38,326 bases of DNA. It comes from Candidatus Syntropharchaeum sp. GTDB lineage: Archaea > Halobacteriota > Syntropharchaeia > Syntropharchaeales > Syntropharchaeaceae. This document shows positions 7,698-16,141 of the stretch, one piece after another. Where the stretch lies: the NCBI GenBank assembly GCA_026134025.1, contig JAOQII010000014.1, positions 1 through 38,326 on the forward strand. The letters are read 5' to 3'. A program made the translations under genes and the position numbers. Each line of letters starts with the position of its first letter. Position 1 is the first letter of the stretch. Under the pieces are notes generated by a model that was not told the DNA's origin, searched no databases, and saw only the letters and a program-made list of their open reading frames with translations.

Positions 7698-8207
7698 TCA
7701 ACCCCCTGATATTATTTCTATTCTCTGTCCTTTCAGTAAAAGTTTTTTTGATCGCTTTACGATGGCTTTCAAAAGTATGGGAGGCACATCTTCTGAAATA
7801 GAAATGTTACTTATCGAGTCTTTTCCACTATTTATGCATGAGATTATATTATCCTCTATCGACCCGAACGCTTCTTCATCGATGAATGAGATCGATATGA
7901 TATCACCAAGTTCCTCCATCTCACACTGGAAATTGAGCCTGACTCTGGAATAAGAGGTAGCATACTCAACCTCAGGAGTCGCTCCAGCCTCAGGGATTCT
8001 CCATTTACTCTCCAGCAATCCGCTCTCTCGCAGAACATCAAGACTCTCGCCGATCTCTTCAGATTTAAGCTTCGCTTTTAGTTCTTCCTCTGTGCACCAC
8101 TTGGATGAGAGAAGATCGAATACCTGTTTATGTTTAGTGGATGTAAATATCTGGAGGAGCGGAACGAGATCTGGAAGATCATTGATGATCCTGACACGTT
8201 TTGCCAT
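7698..8207 (-). CDS. ArsR-like winged-helix regulator
   Basis: A 169-residue protein with an N-terminal helix-turn-helix (LLQIFTSTKHKQVFDLLSSK, then a CTEEEL recognition region and an ESGLLESKWR wing) and a C-terminal alpha/beta part ending in a Lys/Arg-rich stretch. It matches archaeal ArsR-related regulators in layout. It precedes and nearly touches the second wHTH gene, so the two form a regulator pair ahead of mcrBG. A TATA-like element about 26-36 bases upstream gives a predicted start almost at the ATG, so the message is nearly leaderless. Ligand and targets are unknown. Confidence 0.75.
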   Translation of the reverse strand: MAKRVRIINDLPDLVPLLQIFTSTKHKQVFDLLSSKWCTEEELKAKLKSEEIGESLDVLRESGLLESKWRIPEAGATPEVEYATSYSRVRLNFQCEMEELGDIISISFIDEEAFGSIEDNIISCINSGKDSISNISISEDVPPILLKAIVKRSKKLLLKGQRIEIISGG

Positions 8208-8228
8208 CCAATATGATAATGCATAAAG

Positions 8229-8243
8229 ATAATATAAAGTTTG
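8229..8243. promoter_or_regulatory. Shared divergent promoter region: ArsR-like gene / priS
   Basis: Overlapping AT-rich elements can be read as TATA boxes on both strands (plus: ATAATATAAAG, giving a start near 8262 for priS at 8273; minus: CTTTATATTATC, giving a start near 8213 for the gene at 8207). The only 65 bases between the two genes therefore appear to hold two back-to-back promoters that may compete for TBP. Confidence 0.45.
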
Positions 8244-8272
8244 GGATATTATTCATCTGTTGGTGGATTGTG

Positions 8273-9418
8273 ATGAATGAGAGGAGTCGGGCATTTGTGA
8301 GATCTGCCTTCAGGAACTGCTACCAGGGAGGCGGAATTGTAATGCCTTTAAAATTTGAAAAAAGAGAGTGGGGGTTTATTTTCTTTGATAGCCCTGGAAT
8401 GAGGCGGCATAAAAGTTTCAGTACGAGAAGAGAGGCTATCGACTATCTTCGAGGTGAGGTGCCCAGGCATGTCTACTACTCATCGGCGATATATTCCAAT
8501 CCATCTGCGCCTCGTATGGTCGATAAAGGGTGGGAGGGTGCAGAGTTAATCTTTGATCTTGATGCAGACCACCTGCACGTTGATGCCGATAGCTTCGAAG
8601 AGATGCTTGCTGCGGTGAAAAAGGAGACAAAAAAGCTCCTGAACTTTCTCGAAGATGATTTTGGTTTTTCAGAAGATGATATCGAGATCGTCTTCTCCGG
8701 TGGGCGGGGTTATCATGTTCATATCTATCATCCGAAGGTCTGGGGTCTACAAAGTCCTGAGCGGCGAGAGATTCTGGATTATATAACTGCAAGAGGGCTT
8801 GATATTGATCGAATCATCACAACCGATGAGTACGGCAATATCTTTATAAACAGATCCACAAACTGGGGCAAGCGGATACATCAGGGATTTATCGAGTTCA
8901 TGAAGAGAGTATCGAAGATGAAAGAGGAGGAGGCGATCAGATATCTCAAAAGTATCAAGGGAATTGGGGATATAAAGGCGAAACAAATATTTGAGGCAAC
9001 AAAGAGCGATTGGATGAGTCGGGCAAGCAAAGAAGGGGAATTATCCTGGATTAAAAATATGCCCCCACCGAGAGCGTTGAAAGAGGAGCTTCTACGTCAA
9101 GTAAAAGTTGAGCTCGGCGAGGTTGATGAGCCTGTTACAGCAGATATTAAACGGCTTATACGCCTGCCAGGATCACTTCATGGAGGAACAGGTCTCAGGG
9201 TTACACCACTCACGAGCGATGAGTTTGAAGGATTTGATCCGCTCGTTGATGCAGTCGCATTCGATGGGGATAAGATTCTCGTTGACCTATATTCTGAAAC
9301 CTCTATCAAGCTTGGTGATGAGAATTATTCACTTGATTCAGGGATGAATGAGGTGCCGCAGGCTCTCGGGCTTTTTCTGATATGTCGGGGGATGGCTGAG
9401 TTTAAAGGGGTGGTCTGA
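8273..9418 (+). CDS. priS: DNA primase small (catalytic) subunit PriS
   Basis: Catalytic subunit of the archaeal-eukaryotic type primase, which makes RNA/DNA primers at the replication fork with PriL. The 381-residue protein has the family start (MNERSRAFVRSAF, then FEKREWGFIFFD), the metal-binding DLDADH motif near residue 107 and the nucleotide-binding FSGGRGYHVHI motif near residue 142. A late RLPGSLHGGTGLRV block also matches. I chose the ATG at 8273, since an in-frame ATG at 8201 lies upstream of the predicted TATA box and adds unrelated residues. Its stop overlaps the next start by one base, and the priS-gins pair is a conserved archaeal replication unit. Confidence 0.95.
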   Translation: MNERSRAFVRSAFRNCYQGGGIVMPLKFEKREWGFIFFDSPGMRRHKSFSTRREAIDYLRGEVPRHVYYSSAIYSNPSAPRMVDKGWEGAELIFDLDADHLHVDADSFEEMLAAVKKETKKLLNFLEDDFGFSEDDIEIVFSGGRGYHVHIYHPKVWGLQSPERREILDYITARGLDIDRIITTDEYGNIFINRSTNWGKRIHQGFIEFMKRVSKMKEEEAIRYLKSIKGIGDIKAKQIFEATKSDWMSRASKEGELSWIKNMPPPRALKEELLRQVKVELGEVDEPVTADIKRLIRLPGSLHGGTGLRVTPLTSDEFEGFDPLVDAVAFDGDKILVDLYSETSIKLGDENYSLDSGMNEVPQALGLFLICRGMAEFKGVV

Positions 9419-10059
9419 TGAGCATGGATCTTGCCAAACTCTGGAGGCTTGTGGATGATGAGAGAAACTCTTCAAGCCTTCAAAAACTTCCGCCTACAGT
9501 TTATGAACAGATAGCTACCTACATCCATGAACTCCAGGAAGAGATGCGCGATCTTGAAGGTAAGCGGCGGGTATATTTAGAGGACGAACTCAAGACCGCA
9601 CGGATAAAGTCAGAAGAGCTGTTTGAGAGGCGGATATTCAAGGTCGTTGGGCTTGCATCTTCTCGTCTGAACCAGATACCAGAGAACCTCCTATCGCATG
9701 AAGAACGCCTCTACAGCGAGGTTGTTGGACAGATCGAGGGTTTAAGGTCCAAGATCCTGAAGGGAATATTCGGCGAGGCAAGGAAGGAAAAAGGAGATCT
9801 CGATTCAGAGGGCAGGTTTAAGAAAAGCTTTATAAAAGGCGATGATAGTATATTGGTTAACTTCTCGATTGTGCGAGTGCTGAGTGATATTCCTGTGTTT
9901 ATGGGGGTGCATAACGGCAAAAGTCGTGAATACTCCCTTAAAAGAGAAGATATCGTGGTCTTGCCGAGATCTCACGCAGAAGGCTTATGTAAGAAGAAAG
10001 CAGCAGTCGAGATCGATATATCAAAAGGTGAAGTTTATGAAGATGCCAAAGAAGATTAA
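9418..10059 (+). CDS. GINS complex subunit (Gins51/Gins15 type)
   Basis: Component of the GINS complex that joins MCM helicase and Cdc45/RecJ at the archaeal fork. The 213 residues fit archaeal Gins51: an N-terminal alpha-helical A domain ([19 protein letters not shown], long charged helices to about residue 120), then a small beta B domain ([21 protein letters not shown] with DIVVLP) at the C-terminus. The helix-then-beta order is the Gins51 arrangement. It overlaps priS by one base and its 3' end overlaps rpl44e by 23 bases, so it is tightly coupled on both sides. Confidence 0.88.
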   Translation: MSMDLAKLWRLVDDERNSSSLQKLPPTVYEQIATYIHELQEEMRDLEGKRRVYLEDELKTARIKSEELFERRIFKVVGLASSRLNQIPENLLSHEERLYSEVVGQIEGLRSKILKGIFGEARKEKGDLDSEGRFKKSFIKGDDSILVNFSIVRVLSDIPVFMGVHNGKSREYSLKREDIVVLPRSHAEGLCKKKAAVEIDISKGEVYEDAKED

Positions 10060-10318
10060 GAAGCACTGTTCATACTGCAAGAAACACACCGTACACGAGG
10101 TCGTCCGTGTAAAGAAGAGGAAGGCATCCTCATTGACACATATTACGAGACAGAAGAAACGACAGACTGGTATAGGCAACTCGGGCAAGTTCTCAAAGGT
10201 ACCAGGTGGGGATAAACCGACAAAGAGGATTGAGCTGAAGTACGTCTGCACCGAGTGTTCAAAAGCCCACGCAAGCAAGTGTTTCAGGGCATCGAAGTTT
10301 GAACTTGTGGAATATTGA
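10037..10318 (+). CDS. rpl44e: Ribosomal protein L44e
   Basis: Large-subunit ribosomal protein near the tRNA E site. The 93-residue sequence has the family's zinc-binding cysteines (CSYCKKHT near the start and CTECSKAH near residue 76), the basic middle [18 protein letters not shown] and the end FELVEY. The ATG at 10037 follows an AAAGGTG ribosome site by six bases and lies inside the 3' end of the GINS gene. A longer in-frame extension upstream encodes nothing like the family and was discarded. Confidence 0.95.
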   Translation: MKMPKKIKKHCSYCKKHTVHEVVRVKKRKASSLTHITRQKKRQTGIGNSGKFSKVPGGDKPTKRIELKYVCTECSKAHASKCFRASKFELVEY

Positions 10319-10338
10319 ATGATATTGGAGTAAAAAGG

Positions 10339-10533
10339 ATGGGGACAGATACACTACTGAAAAATCCAAGAAGCAGGTTTCTCAGGGTAAGATGCAATGA
10401 TTGCAATAATGAGCAGGTCGTCTTCGGTAACGCCTCGACAAAAGTGGAGTGCAGTGTATGTGGAAGACTGATCGTCGAACCTACGGGTGGAAAGGCAAAT
10501 ATCAAGACACAGATACTTGAGGTTCTTGAATGA
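10339..10533 (+). CDS. rps27e: Ribosomal protein S27e
   Basis: Small-subunit zinc-ribbon ribosomal protein, 64 residues. It shows [14 protein letters not shown] near the start, then [16 protein letters not shown]; the four cysteines form the zinc site. An in-frame TTG at 10315 exists, but the ATG at 10339 has GGAG eight bases upstream and gives the usual family length. It overlaps the aIF2alpha start by four bases (ATGA). Confidence 0.95.
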   Translation: MGTDTLLKNPRSRFLRVRCNDCNNEQVVFGNASTKVECSVCGRLIVEPTGGKANIKTQILEVLE

Positions 10534-11312
10534 GGCTTGCTAAAAACTCCTGGCCGAGAGAGGGTGAACTCATCGTTGGGACGGTCAAGAAAGTCCTCGA
10601 TTTCGGGGCATTCGTTACACTCGATGAATATCCCGGACAGGAGGGTATGATCCACCTATCTGAAGTTGCCTCGGGCTGGATCAAATATATTAGAGACTAT
10701 GTCCGCGAGGGACAGAAGGTGGTATGCAAGGTGCTGAGGGTCGATCCAGTAAGGCGACATATTGACCTCTCCCTGAAGGATGTCAATCAGTACCAGCGCA
10801 AGGCAAAGATCCAGGAGTGGAAGATAAACCTCAGAGCAGGGAAATGGGTCACGTTTGTAGCGAACAATCTGAAGCTGACAGACGAAGAGTCTCAAAACTT
10901 AAGAGAAGAGATGATTAAAAACTATGGAGGTTTGTACCAGGCGTTTGAGGAGATCTCCATGGGAAGTATAGATGAGGTTAAACTCGATGAGAGATATAGA
11001 GATGAGGTCTATCGGGTCGCATGTGAGAGTATCAAGCACCCCAAGGTTGAGATCTCAGGATTCTTAGATCTGACATGTTTCGAGGAGAATGGGGTCGATA
11101 AGATAAAGAAAGCCTTGAAGAGTGCTTTGAAAGCAAAGAAAGATAATACCGAGCTTGATATAACGTACGTTGGTGCACCCCGCTTCAGGTTACATGTCAT
11201 CGCAGAGGATTACAAGCGTGCAGAGGCGATATTAAAGGACGCATCGAATCGCGCGCTCAAAGAAATCAAGAAGCTTGGAGGAAAAGGAGAATTCCACAGA
11301 CACGAGAGTTGA
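10530..11312 (+). CDS. eif2a: Translation initiation factor aIF2 subunit alpha
   Basis: Alpha subunit of the factor that brings initiator tRNA to the ribosome. The 260 residues cover an N-terminal S1 domain ([20 protein letters not shown], with [16 protein letters not shown] and HIDLSLKDV), a helical middle domain and a C-terminal alpha/beta domain ([15 protein letters not shown]). It shares four bases with rps27e. In many euryarchaea nop10 follows; here PAC2 begins six bases after the stop and no nop10 fits between. Confidence 0.95.
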   Translation: MRLAKNSWPREGELIVGTVKKVLDFGAFVTLDEYPGQEGMIHLSEVASGWIKYIRDYVREGQKVVCKVLRVDPVRRHIDLSLKDVNQYQRKAKIQEWKINLRAGKWVTFVANNLKLTDEESQNLREEMIKNYGGLYQAFEEISMGSIDEVKLDERYRDEVYRVACESIKHPKVEISGFLDLTCFEENGVDKIKKALKSALKAKKDNTELDITYVGAPRFRLHVIAEDYKRAEAILKDASNRALKEIKKLGGKGEFHRHES

Positions 11313-11318
11313 TCCAGG

Positions 11319-12089
11319 ATGAAGGATGTTGAGGTTGTAAACATAAAATCTGTTGAACTTGAGAGTCCTATTATGATCGAGGGGCTTCCGGGTGTGGGGC
11401 ATGTTGGAAAACTCGTTGGAGAGTATTTGATCAGTGAACTCGGTGCAGAGAAGATACTTGAGATCTATTCGCCTCACTTCCCGCCACAGATCATCGTGAA
11501 GGCTGATGGAGATATCCAGATGGTGAGAAACGAGATATACGCCTACAGGTCAGACGATATTGAACTCTTGATCCTTGTTGGAGATCACCAGAGCAACACA
11601 AATGAGGGGCATTATCTCCTGACAGAGGCTTTTCTGGATATCGCCCAAAGCTACAACGTAAAGCGAATCTACACGATAGGAGGCTATGGAATAGGGCAAC
11701 TTGTCGAGAAACCTCGTGTGATCGGTGCTGCAAACCGTGTCGAACTCGTAGATGAAATGAAAAGTTACGGCGTTGAGTTCAGCGAGAGTGAGCCTGGAGG
11801 AGGGATAATCGGCGTTTCTGGACTTATGCTCGGTATCGGCAAGAGGCGGGGGATCGATGCCGTCTGTTTGATGGGCGTGACCTCAGGGTATCTCGTCGAT
11901 CCACGAAGCGCACAGTCTGTCCTGAAGATACTTACAAAGATTCTCGGGCTGAAAATCGATATGGGCGCGCTCGAGGAGCGTGGAAAAGAGATGGAAACAA
12001 TCGTAGCGCGCCTGAGGGAGATGGAGCAGTTGCAGGCGGAGGTCGAACCAGAGTTTGCCCCAGAAGCGCCCCTCGACTACATCAGATAG
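11319..12089 (+). CDS. PAC2-family proteasome assembly chaperone-like protein
   Basis: A 256-residue member of the PAC2 family (archaeal PbaB-like proteins), whose relatives help assemble 20S proteasomes. It opens with the typical IMIEGLPGVGHVGKLVGEYL, has ILVGDHQSNTNEGHYLL near residue 88, an IYTIGGYGIGQ motif and a late GVSGLMLGIGKRRGI. A charged C-terminal helix (EERGKEMETIVARLREMEQL) is likely coiled. The position directly after eif2a is common in archaea. The exact role in this organism is not shown by sequence. Confidence 0.88.
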   Translation: MKDVEVVNIKSVELESPIMIEGLPGVGHVGKLVGEYLISELGAEKILEIYSPHFPPQIIVKADGDIQMVRNEIYAYRSDDIELLILVGDHQSNTNEGHYLLTEAFLDIAQSYNVKRIYTIGGYGIGQLVEKPRVIGAANRVELVDEMKSYGVEFSESEPGGGIIGVSGLMLGIGKRRGIDAVCLMGVTSGYLVDPRSAQSVLKILTKILGLKIDMGALEERGKEMETIVARLREMEQLQAEVEPEFAPEAPLDYIR

Positions 12090-12095
12090 CTAAAT

Positions 12096-12878
12096 ATGCT
12101 CACGTTCGTGGGTCTGGGTCTATACGATGAGAAAGATATCACATTGAAGGGGCTTGAGGCTGTAAAATCTGCAGAAGCCGTATATTTTGAGGTGTATACA
12201 TCAAAGCTTGGAGGTTGCACAGCGGCAAAGCTTGAGGAGGCTTTTGGGCGCGAACTTTATCCTGCGAAGCGTGAAGATATAGAGAACGATCCAGAGGAGA
12301 TCCTGAAACGTGCAGCATCTGAAGATATTGTTCTTCTAACAGGGGGTGACCCGATGACAGCGACGACGCACGTTGATCTGAGGCTCAGAGCGTATGATCG
12401 AGGGATAGCGACACGTATAATCCATGCACCATCGATCTTCACAGCAGTCTCAGGAATTACAGGCTTATCGAGTTACAGGTTTGGAAAGGCCGCGACGATC
12501 TCGTATCCTTACAGAGATGATTTTAAGTCTATCTCCGATGTACCCTACGATACGATAAGGCTGAACCGATCCAACGGGCTCCACACATTGCTTCTTCTTG
12601 ATATATCCTCCCGTGCGTACATGACAATCCCTCAGGCGCTTACGATTCTCGAAGCACTTGAAACAAGGCGAGGTGAGGGGGTTCTTGACGATCTTATATT
12701 TGTCGGGATTGCGAGGGCGGGATCAAGCGAAGGAAAGGTGAAGGCAGGGATGATCGAAACACTAAGAGCGTTTGATTTTGGCGATCCGCTCCACGTCCTC
12801 ATAGCAGTCGGCGATCTTCACTTCATGGAAGAGGAAGCACTTGTTAAGTTCGCAGGACTTGAAACGGGGATTTTTTGA
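12096..12878 (+). CDS. dphB: Diphthine synthase
   Basis: Methylates the modified histidine of elongation factor 2 using S-adenosylmethionine, a step in making diphthamide. The 260-residue protein belongs to the tetrapyrrole-methylase fold, with MLTFVGLGLYDEKDITLKGL at the start, the glycine-rich TGGDPMTATTH loop near residue 85 and the later IGVARAG-like FVGIARAGSSEG. It is followed directly by archease with a one-base stop/start overlap (TGATG), so the two are translationally coupled. Confidence 0.93.
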   Translation: MLTFVGLGLYDEKDITLKGLEAVKSAEAVYFEVYTSKLGGCTAAKLEEAFGRELYPAKREDIENDPEEILKRAASEDIVLLTGGDPMTATTHVDLRLRAYDRGIATRIIHAPSIFTAVSGITGLSSYRFGKAATISYPYRDDFKSISDVPYDTIRLNRSNGLHTLLLLDISSRAYMTIPQALTILEALETRRGEGVLDDLIFVGIARAGSSEGKVKAGMIETLRAFDFGDPLHVLIAVGDLHFMEEEALVKFAGLETGIF

Positions 12879-13318
12879 TGGTAAAGAATCGTGGCTTTGA
12901 GTTTCTGGAGCACGTCTCTGATGCGAAGTTCAGGGCGTGGGGTAAAACGGTTGAAGAAGCTTTCGTGAGTGCAGGAGAGGCACTTTTTGGACTGATGGTT
13001 GATACAGGTAAGATCAAGCCAGATCTTGAGGTAAAAATTCATGTAGAGGCGGATAGTATAGAGTGGCTACTCTTTGAGTGGCTAAACGAACTTCTATACC
13101 AGTTCGATCTCGAGGATCTTGTCTTCTCAGACTTTGATCTCACGATTCGCGTGCAAGAAGAAGATGATATATATATGCTTGATGGAATTGCTTATGGCGC
13201 ACGGATAGATCCGGTCGAGACTGAGATCGATATTCATGTAAAGGCGATAACGCTCCACGATCTTGCAGTAAAATCTGAACAAGAGGGAATATCGGTTGAG
13301 GTGGTCGTCGATGTCTGA
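12878..13318 (+). CDS. Archease
   Basis: Archease activates the RNA ligase RtcB during tRNA splicing. The 146-residue sequence has the family core FEFLEHVSDAKFRAWGKT with the acidic metal-binding residue of that motif, the EWLLFEWLNELLYQFD helix near residue 66 and the late VKAITLHDLAV motif. I take the ATG at 12878, which overlaps the dphB stop, rather than the TTG three bases earlier. No rtcB gene is in the window. Confidence 0.92.
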   Translation: MVKNRGFEFLEHVSDAKFRAWGKTVEEAFVSAGEALFGLMVDTGKIKPDLEVKIHVEADSIEWLLFEWLNELLYQFDLEDLVFSDFDLTIRVQEEDDIYMLDGIAYGARIDPVETEIDIHVKAITLHDLAVKSEQEGISVEVVVDV

Positions 13319-13335
13319 TTGATTGTGTATGTGTA

Positions 13336-13407
13336 GGGCTCGTAGATCAGGGGTAGATCGTTACGTTCGCAACGTAAAGGCCGCGGGTTCGAATCCCGCC
13401 GAGTCCA
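13336..13407 (+). tRNA. tRNA-Ala (anticodon CGC)
   Basis: A full 72-base cloverleaf. The 7-bp acceptor stem contains the G3:U70 pair that marks alanine tRNAs. The D-stem is GATC/GATC, the anticodon stem TTACG/CGTAA with loop TTCGCAA (anticodon CGC), and the T-arm GCGGG-TTCGAAT-CCCGC. The discriminator base is A and no CCA is encoded. No intron is present. Confidence 0.95.
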
Positions 13408-13417
13408 TGTTTTTTTA
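13408..13417 (+). terminator. Poly-T terminator after tRNA-Ala
   Basis: A run of seven T follows the tRNA 3' end at once, the usual archaeal intrinsic termination signal. It probably also ends the priS-to-archease transcript. Confidence 0.5.
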
Positions 13418-13497
13418 CTGACACTTCTAATTTATATAGCGTAATCTGCAAAGAAAAGTTTAGATTATATGATTATTTTTTTGTACCGTTCGATAAC

Positions 13498-13505
13498 TTA
13501 TTATA
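13498..13505 (+). promoter_or_regulatory. TATA-like box for the candidate RNA at 13531
   Basis: TTATTATA centred near 13502 is about 29 bases before the base of the long RNA stem that starts at 13531. This is close to the distance expected between an archaeal TATA box and a transcription start. Confidence 0.4.
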
Positions 13506-13530
13506 GTAGAAGTGATGTAAAGCTAAAATC

Positions 13531-13648
13531 GTAGGGGAAAAGACGAGGACGACTCCGACGTTCCTCAGAGGTGTAATAACCTCCAACTAAATTAACCATA
13601 CGCTCCTTACCTACAAATTTTTTTATCGGCGCCCTCGTCCCCTACACA
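13531..13648 (+). ncRNA. Candidate structured RNA, possibly a single-stem H/ACA-like guide
   Basis: The ends of this gap pair in a long helix: GTAGGGG (13531) with CCCCTAC (13639), then, after a five-base bulge on one side, ACGAGG (13543) with CCTCGT (13633), 13 pairs in all. Above an internal loop, CCGA (13555) can pair with TCGG (13626). An inner hairpin GAGGT/ACCTC closes over GTAATA at 13568-13583. ACA lies directly after the helix (13646-13648), 16 bases from the next stem, which is the spacing of archaeal H/ACA guide RNAs. A TATA-like box and a downstream T-rich tract frame it. It does not look like 5S or SRP RNA. The one-sided bulge and the lack of a clear kink-turn are against a classical H/ACA RNA. 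Confidence 0.45.
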
Positions 13649-13676
13649 AACCCGCTGTTATATTTTTATTTCAGGA

Positions 13677-14399
13677 TTATAAACCATTTAAAATCTCAAT
13701 CACAACCTTACTACAATTTTCTACGGCAGATTCTATATCCCAGTTCTCAAATACCCGATCCTCAACGAGGTTGCTGACTCCTCTGACTTCTATCATTGCA
13801 ACGTCATAAGCTTTAGCGATATGAGCTGCTGCTGCACCCTCCATGTTCTCACAGATCGATTGAAACCGCTTGAAAAGTTCATTTCCAAGCTCAATAGATC
13901 CAGAACAGGTAGAAACAGTCAAAAACTTTCCATAAATGACATTTTGGTCGGTGATTTCATTCGTGATCGATCTAACCTGATGAAGTACCTCTCCCTCAAG
14001 ACAGAAGCTGTTGAAGTAGCACTCACCACCCTTTTTGAGAAGCGGAATTCCTATGTCCTCCATTGAAAGCCATCCATTTCCTGTTAAAACACCTTCATCA
14101 GCGTAGATTTCATGGGTTGCAATCATAACATCCCCGACAGCTCCGCCGCTTCTCAAGTATGCACCACCACAACCGTATAAGATCACAAGCTCAGTGGTTG
14201 GATATGCCTCAAGAAGCAGTGTTAGGGTGTATGCGGTATTGACCTTTCCAACGCCAGAAATCGCAGCTACCACTTCTTTACCACCAAGCTCACCGCAGAT
14301 AAGTTCGATATTCCTCAATCTCAGCCGCCTGCCTGATTGCACCCCTGAATATATATTTTTTGCTTCTAAAGCACTCGGTGAAAGGAGGATGTAGGTCAT
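13677..14399 (-). CDS. mqnB: Futalosine hydrolase-like nucleosidase
   Basis: A 240-residue member of the nucleoside phosphorylase / MTA-SAH nucleosidase superfamily. Visible motifs are LLSPSALEA at the start, ISGVGKVNTAYTLTLL near residue 48, GCGGAYLRSGGAVGDVMIA with HEIYADEGV after it, NMEGAAAAHIAKAY near residue 184 and EVRGVSNLVEDR. The purine-site Glu of NMEGAA and the ...VSN..(x)R..(x)WDI ending fit futalosine hydrolase (MqnB) better than plain MTA/SAH nucleosidase. That enzyme frees hypoxanthine in the futalosine route to menaquinone. It stands alone, with no other mqn gene nearby, so the specific substrate is a family-level inference. Confidence 0.72.
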   Translation of the reverse strand: MTYILLSPSALEAKNIYSGVQSGRRLRLRNIELICGELGGKEVVAAISGVGKVNTAYTLTLLLEAYPTTELVILYGCGGAYLRSGGAVGDVMIATHEIYADEGVLTGNGWLSMEDIGIPLLKKGGECYFNSFCLEGEVLHQVRSITNEITDQNVIYGKFLTVSTCSGSIELGNELFKRFQSICENMEGAAAAHIAKAYDVAMIEVRGVSNLVEDRVFENWDIESAVENCSKVVIEILNGL

Positions 14400-14519
14400 A
14401 GCTCAAACAATTAAATAACAAGATAAAATTATAAATATACTACAACCCTGCTCTTAAATATTAGTGCATGATGGGGGGTTAATTTCATTCACGTTATTAC
14501 CAGAACTTGTCGTGGCAGG

Positions 14520-15296
14520 TCATCCAAATCTTCCTGTAATATAGTTCTCTGTCGCCTTCTCGCACGGCCTCTCAAAGATCTTTGCTGTCTTTCCAAACTC
14601 AATAAGCTCACCCAGAAGGAAAAAGGCTGTATAGTCCGAGATTCTTGCAGCCTGCTGCATGTTGTGGGTCACGATCACGATCGTATATTCAGCCCTAAGC
14701 GATCGCATGAGGTCCTCGATCTTTGCTGTTGAGATGGGGTCAAGTGCAGAACATGGTTCATCAAAGAGAATCACCTCTGGCTTAACAGCAAGTGTACGTG
14801 CGATACATAATCGCTGTTGCTGCCCACCACTTAAGTCCATCGCAGAGGTCTCGAGCCTGTCTGATACTTCCTCCCATAACGCTGCTTTCTTCAGACTATC
14901 TTCAACGATTCTTTCAAGCTCATAACGATCTCTGATCCCGTGAATTCTCGGACCATAAGCGACATTATCAAAGATCGACTTCGGGAATGGATTCGGCTTC
15001 TGAAAGACCATTCCAACCCGCCTTCGGAGATCAACGACGTCTGTTCCATCCTCGTAGATATTCTCCCCATCAAGAAGAATCGCACCTGTGACCTTTGCGG
15101 CTGGGATAATATCGTGCATACGGTTTAAAGCCCGCAGGAATGTCGACTTACCACACCCAGATGGCCCTATTATCGAGGTAATGCGCTTATTCTGCATCTT
15201 GAGGGAGATATCCTTTATAGCATGGTTGGTGCCGAAATAGACATTCAAATTCCTCGTCTCGATCTTTGATTCATCGTCGTGAGTAATAACTACCAC
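14520..15296 (-). CDS. pstB: Phosphate ABC transporter ATP-binding protein PstB
   Basis: ATPase of the high-affinity phosphate importer. The 258-residue protein has Walker A (GPSGCGKST near residue 43), the Q-loop region ([20 protein letters not shown]), the ABC signature [16 protein letters not shown], Walker B ([13 protein letters not shown]) and the switch His (THNMQQAAR). The PNPFP sequence and YITGRFG end are PstB hallmarks. It overlaps pstA by seven bases and is the last gene of pstSCAB; no phoU follows within the window. Confidence 0.97.
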   Translation of the reverse strand: MVVITHDDESKIETRNLNVYFGTNHAIKDISLKMQNKRITSIIGPSGCGKSTFLRALNRMHDIIPAAKVTGAILLDGENIYEDGTDVVDLRRRVGMVFQKPNPFPKSIFDNVAYGPRIHGIRDRYELERIVEDSLKKAALWEEVSDRLETSAMDLSGGQQQRLCIARTLAVKPEVILFDEPCSALDPISTAKIEDLMRSLRAEYTIVIVTHNMQQAARISDYTAFFLLGELIEFGKTAKIFERPCEKATENYITGRFG

Positions 15297-16141
15297 TTCC
15301 TCTTTTTCCTGAAGTTGTAACGAACAATCATGGCTATAAGTGTCATCAGGAATATAAGAATCACGAGCACAAGTGCAGTTCCTGCTGCATACTCCTCTGC
15401 AAGCGGGTCATTATGCTGGGTTGCAAGGATGAAGACATGGTAAGGAAGTGCCATGAATTTATCGAAGAGGGAATCCGGGAGTCCTCGCATGTAGAATGTT
15501 GCACCAACGATGATTATCGGTGCGGTCTCACCCATCGCCCGCGCAAGCCCGATTATTGAGCCTGTGATCATGCCTGGAAGCGCAGCGGGGAGAACGTTCG
15601 TTCTTATCACCTGCCATTTGGTCGCACCGAGTGCAAGTGCCCCTTCCCTGAAACCATCCGGGACGGTCTTCAGTGCTTCTTCTGATGCTGTGATCACCCA
15701 GGGAATTGTCATAGCTGCGAGGGTGAGGGCTGCCGCAAGAAGCGATGTCCCGAACTGAAGAAGCTGGACGAAGACCGCAAAACCGAAGAGTCCGTAGACG
15801 ATCGAGGGGACCCCTGCAAGGTTTCTTATGGTAAGACGGATCACCCGCACAAGCCCTGTATTCTTTGCGTACTCGTTGAGATAGATCGCACACGAGATCC
15901 CGACAGGAACAGAGAAGACCGCGACACCCAATCCTAAGTAGAATGTCCCGACAATTGCAGGGAGTATCCCACCTTTTGTTATATCCTGTGTCTGCCACAT
16001 CCCGGTTATGAAATTGAGATCAAGAACACCCACGCCGAGTTTGATCACAAATAGAAGGAAAAAAAGCAGAATTACGAGGCTTAAAAAGGAACAAAATCTA
16101 AAGATCGTGAAATATATGTTCTCTTTGATCTTCTCGTTCAT
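15290..16141 (-). CDS. pstA: Phosphate ABC transporter permease PstA
   Basis: Membrane permease, 283 residues with about six hydrophobic helices. The first is [20 protein letters not shown]. The cytoplasmic EAA loop that contacts PstB is [25 protein letters not shown], and [18 protein letters not shown] follows. It overlaps pstC by four bases and pstB by seven, so the operon is translationally coupled. Confidence 0.95.
   Translation of the reverse strand: MNEKIKENIYFTIFRFCSFLSLVILLFFLLFVIKLGVGVLDLNFITGMWQTQDITKGGILPAIVGTFYLGLGVAVFSVPVGISCAIYLNEYAKNTGLVRVIRLTIRNLAGVPSIVYGLFGFAVFVQLLQFGTSLLAAALTLAAMTIPWVITASEEALKTVPDGFREGALALGATKWQVIRTNVLPAALPGMITGSIIGLARAMGETAPIIIVGATFYMRGLPDSLFDKFMALPYHVFILATQHNDPLAEEYAAGTALVLVILIFLMTLIAMIVRYNFRKKRKW

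Noticed and set aside
2807-8207. A canonical mcrBDCGA operon
   Set aside because: Only mcrB and mcrG are present. The small gene that follows is Cys-rich and unlike McrC or McrD, and argH comes next rather than mcrA.
13531-13648. 5S rRNA, SRP RNA or C/D box RNA
   Set aside because: The length is near 5S, but none of the conserved 5S segments are present. The SRP helix 8 motif is missing, and no paired C and D boxes frame it.
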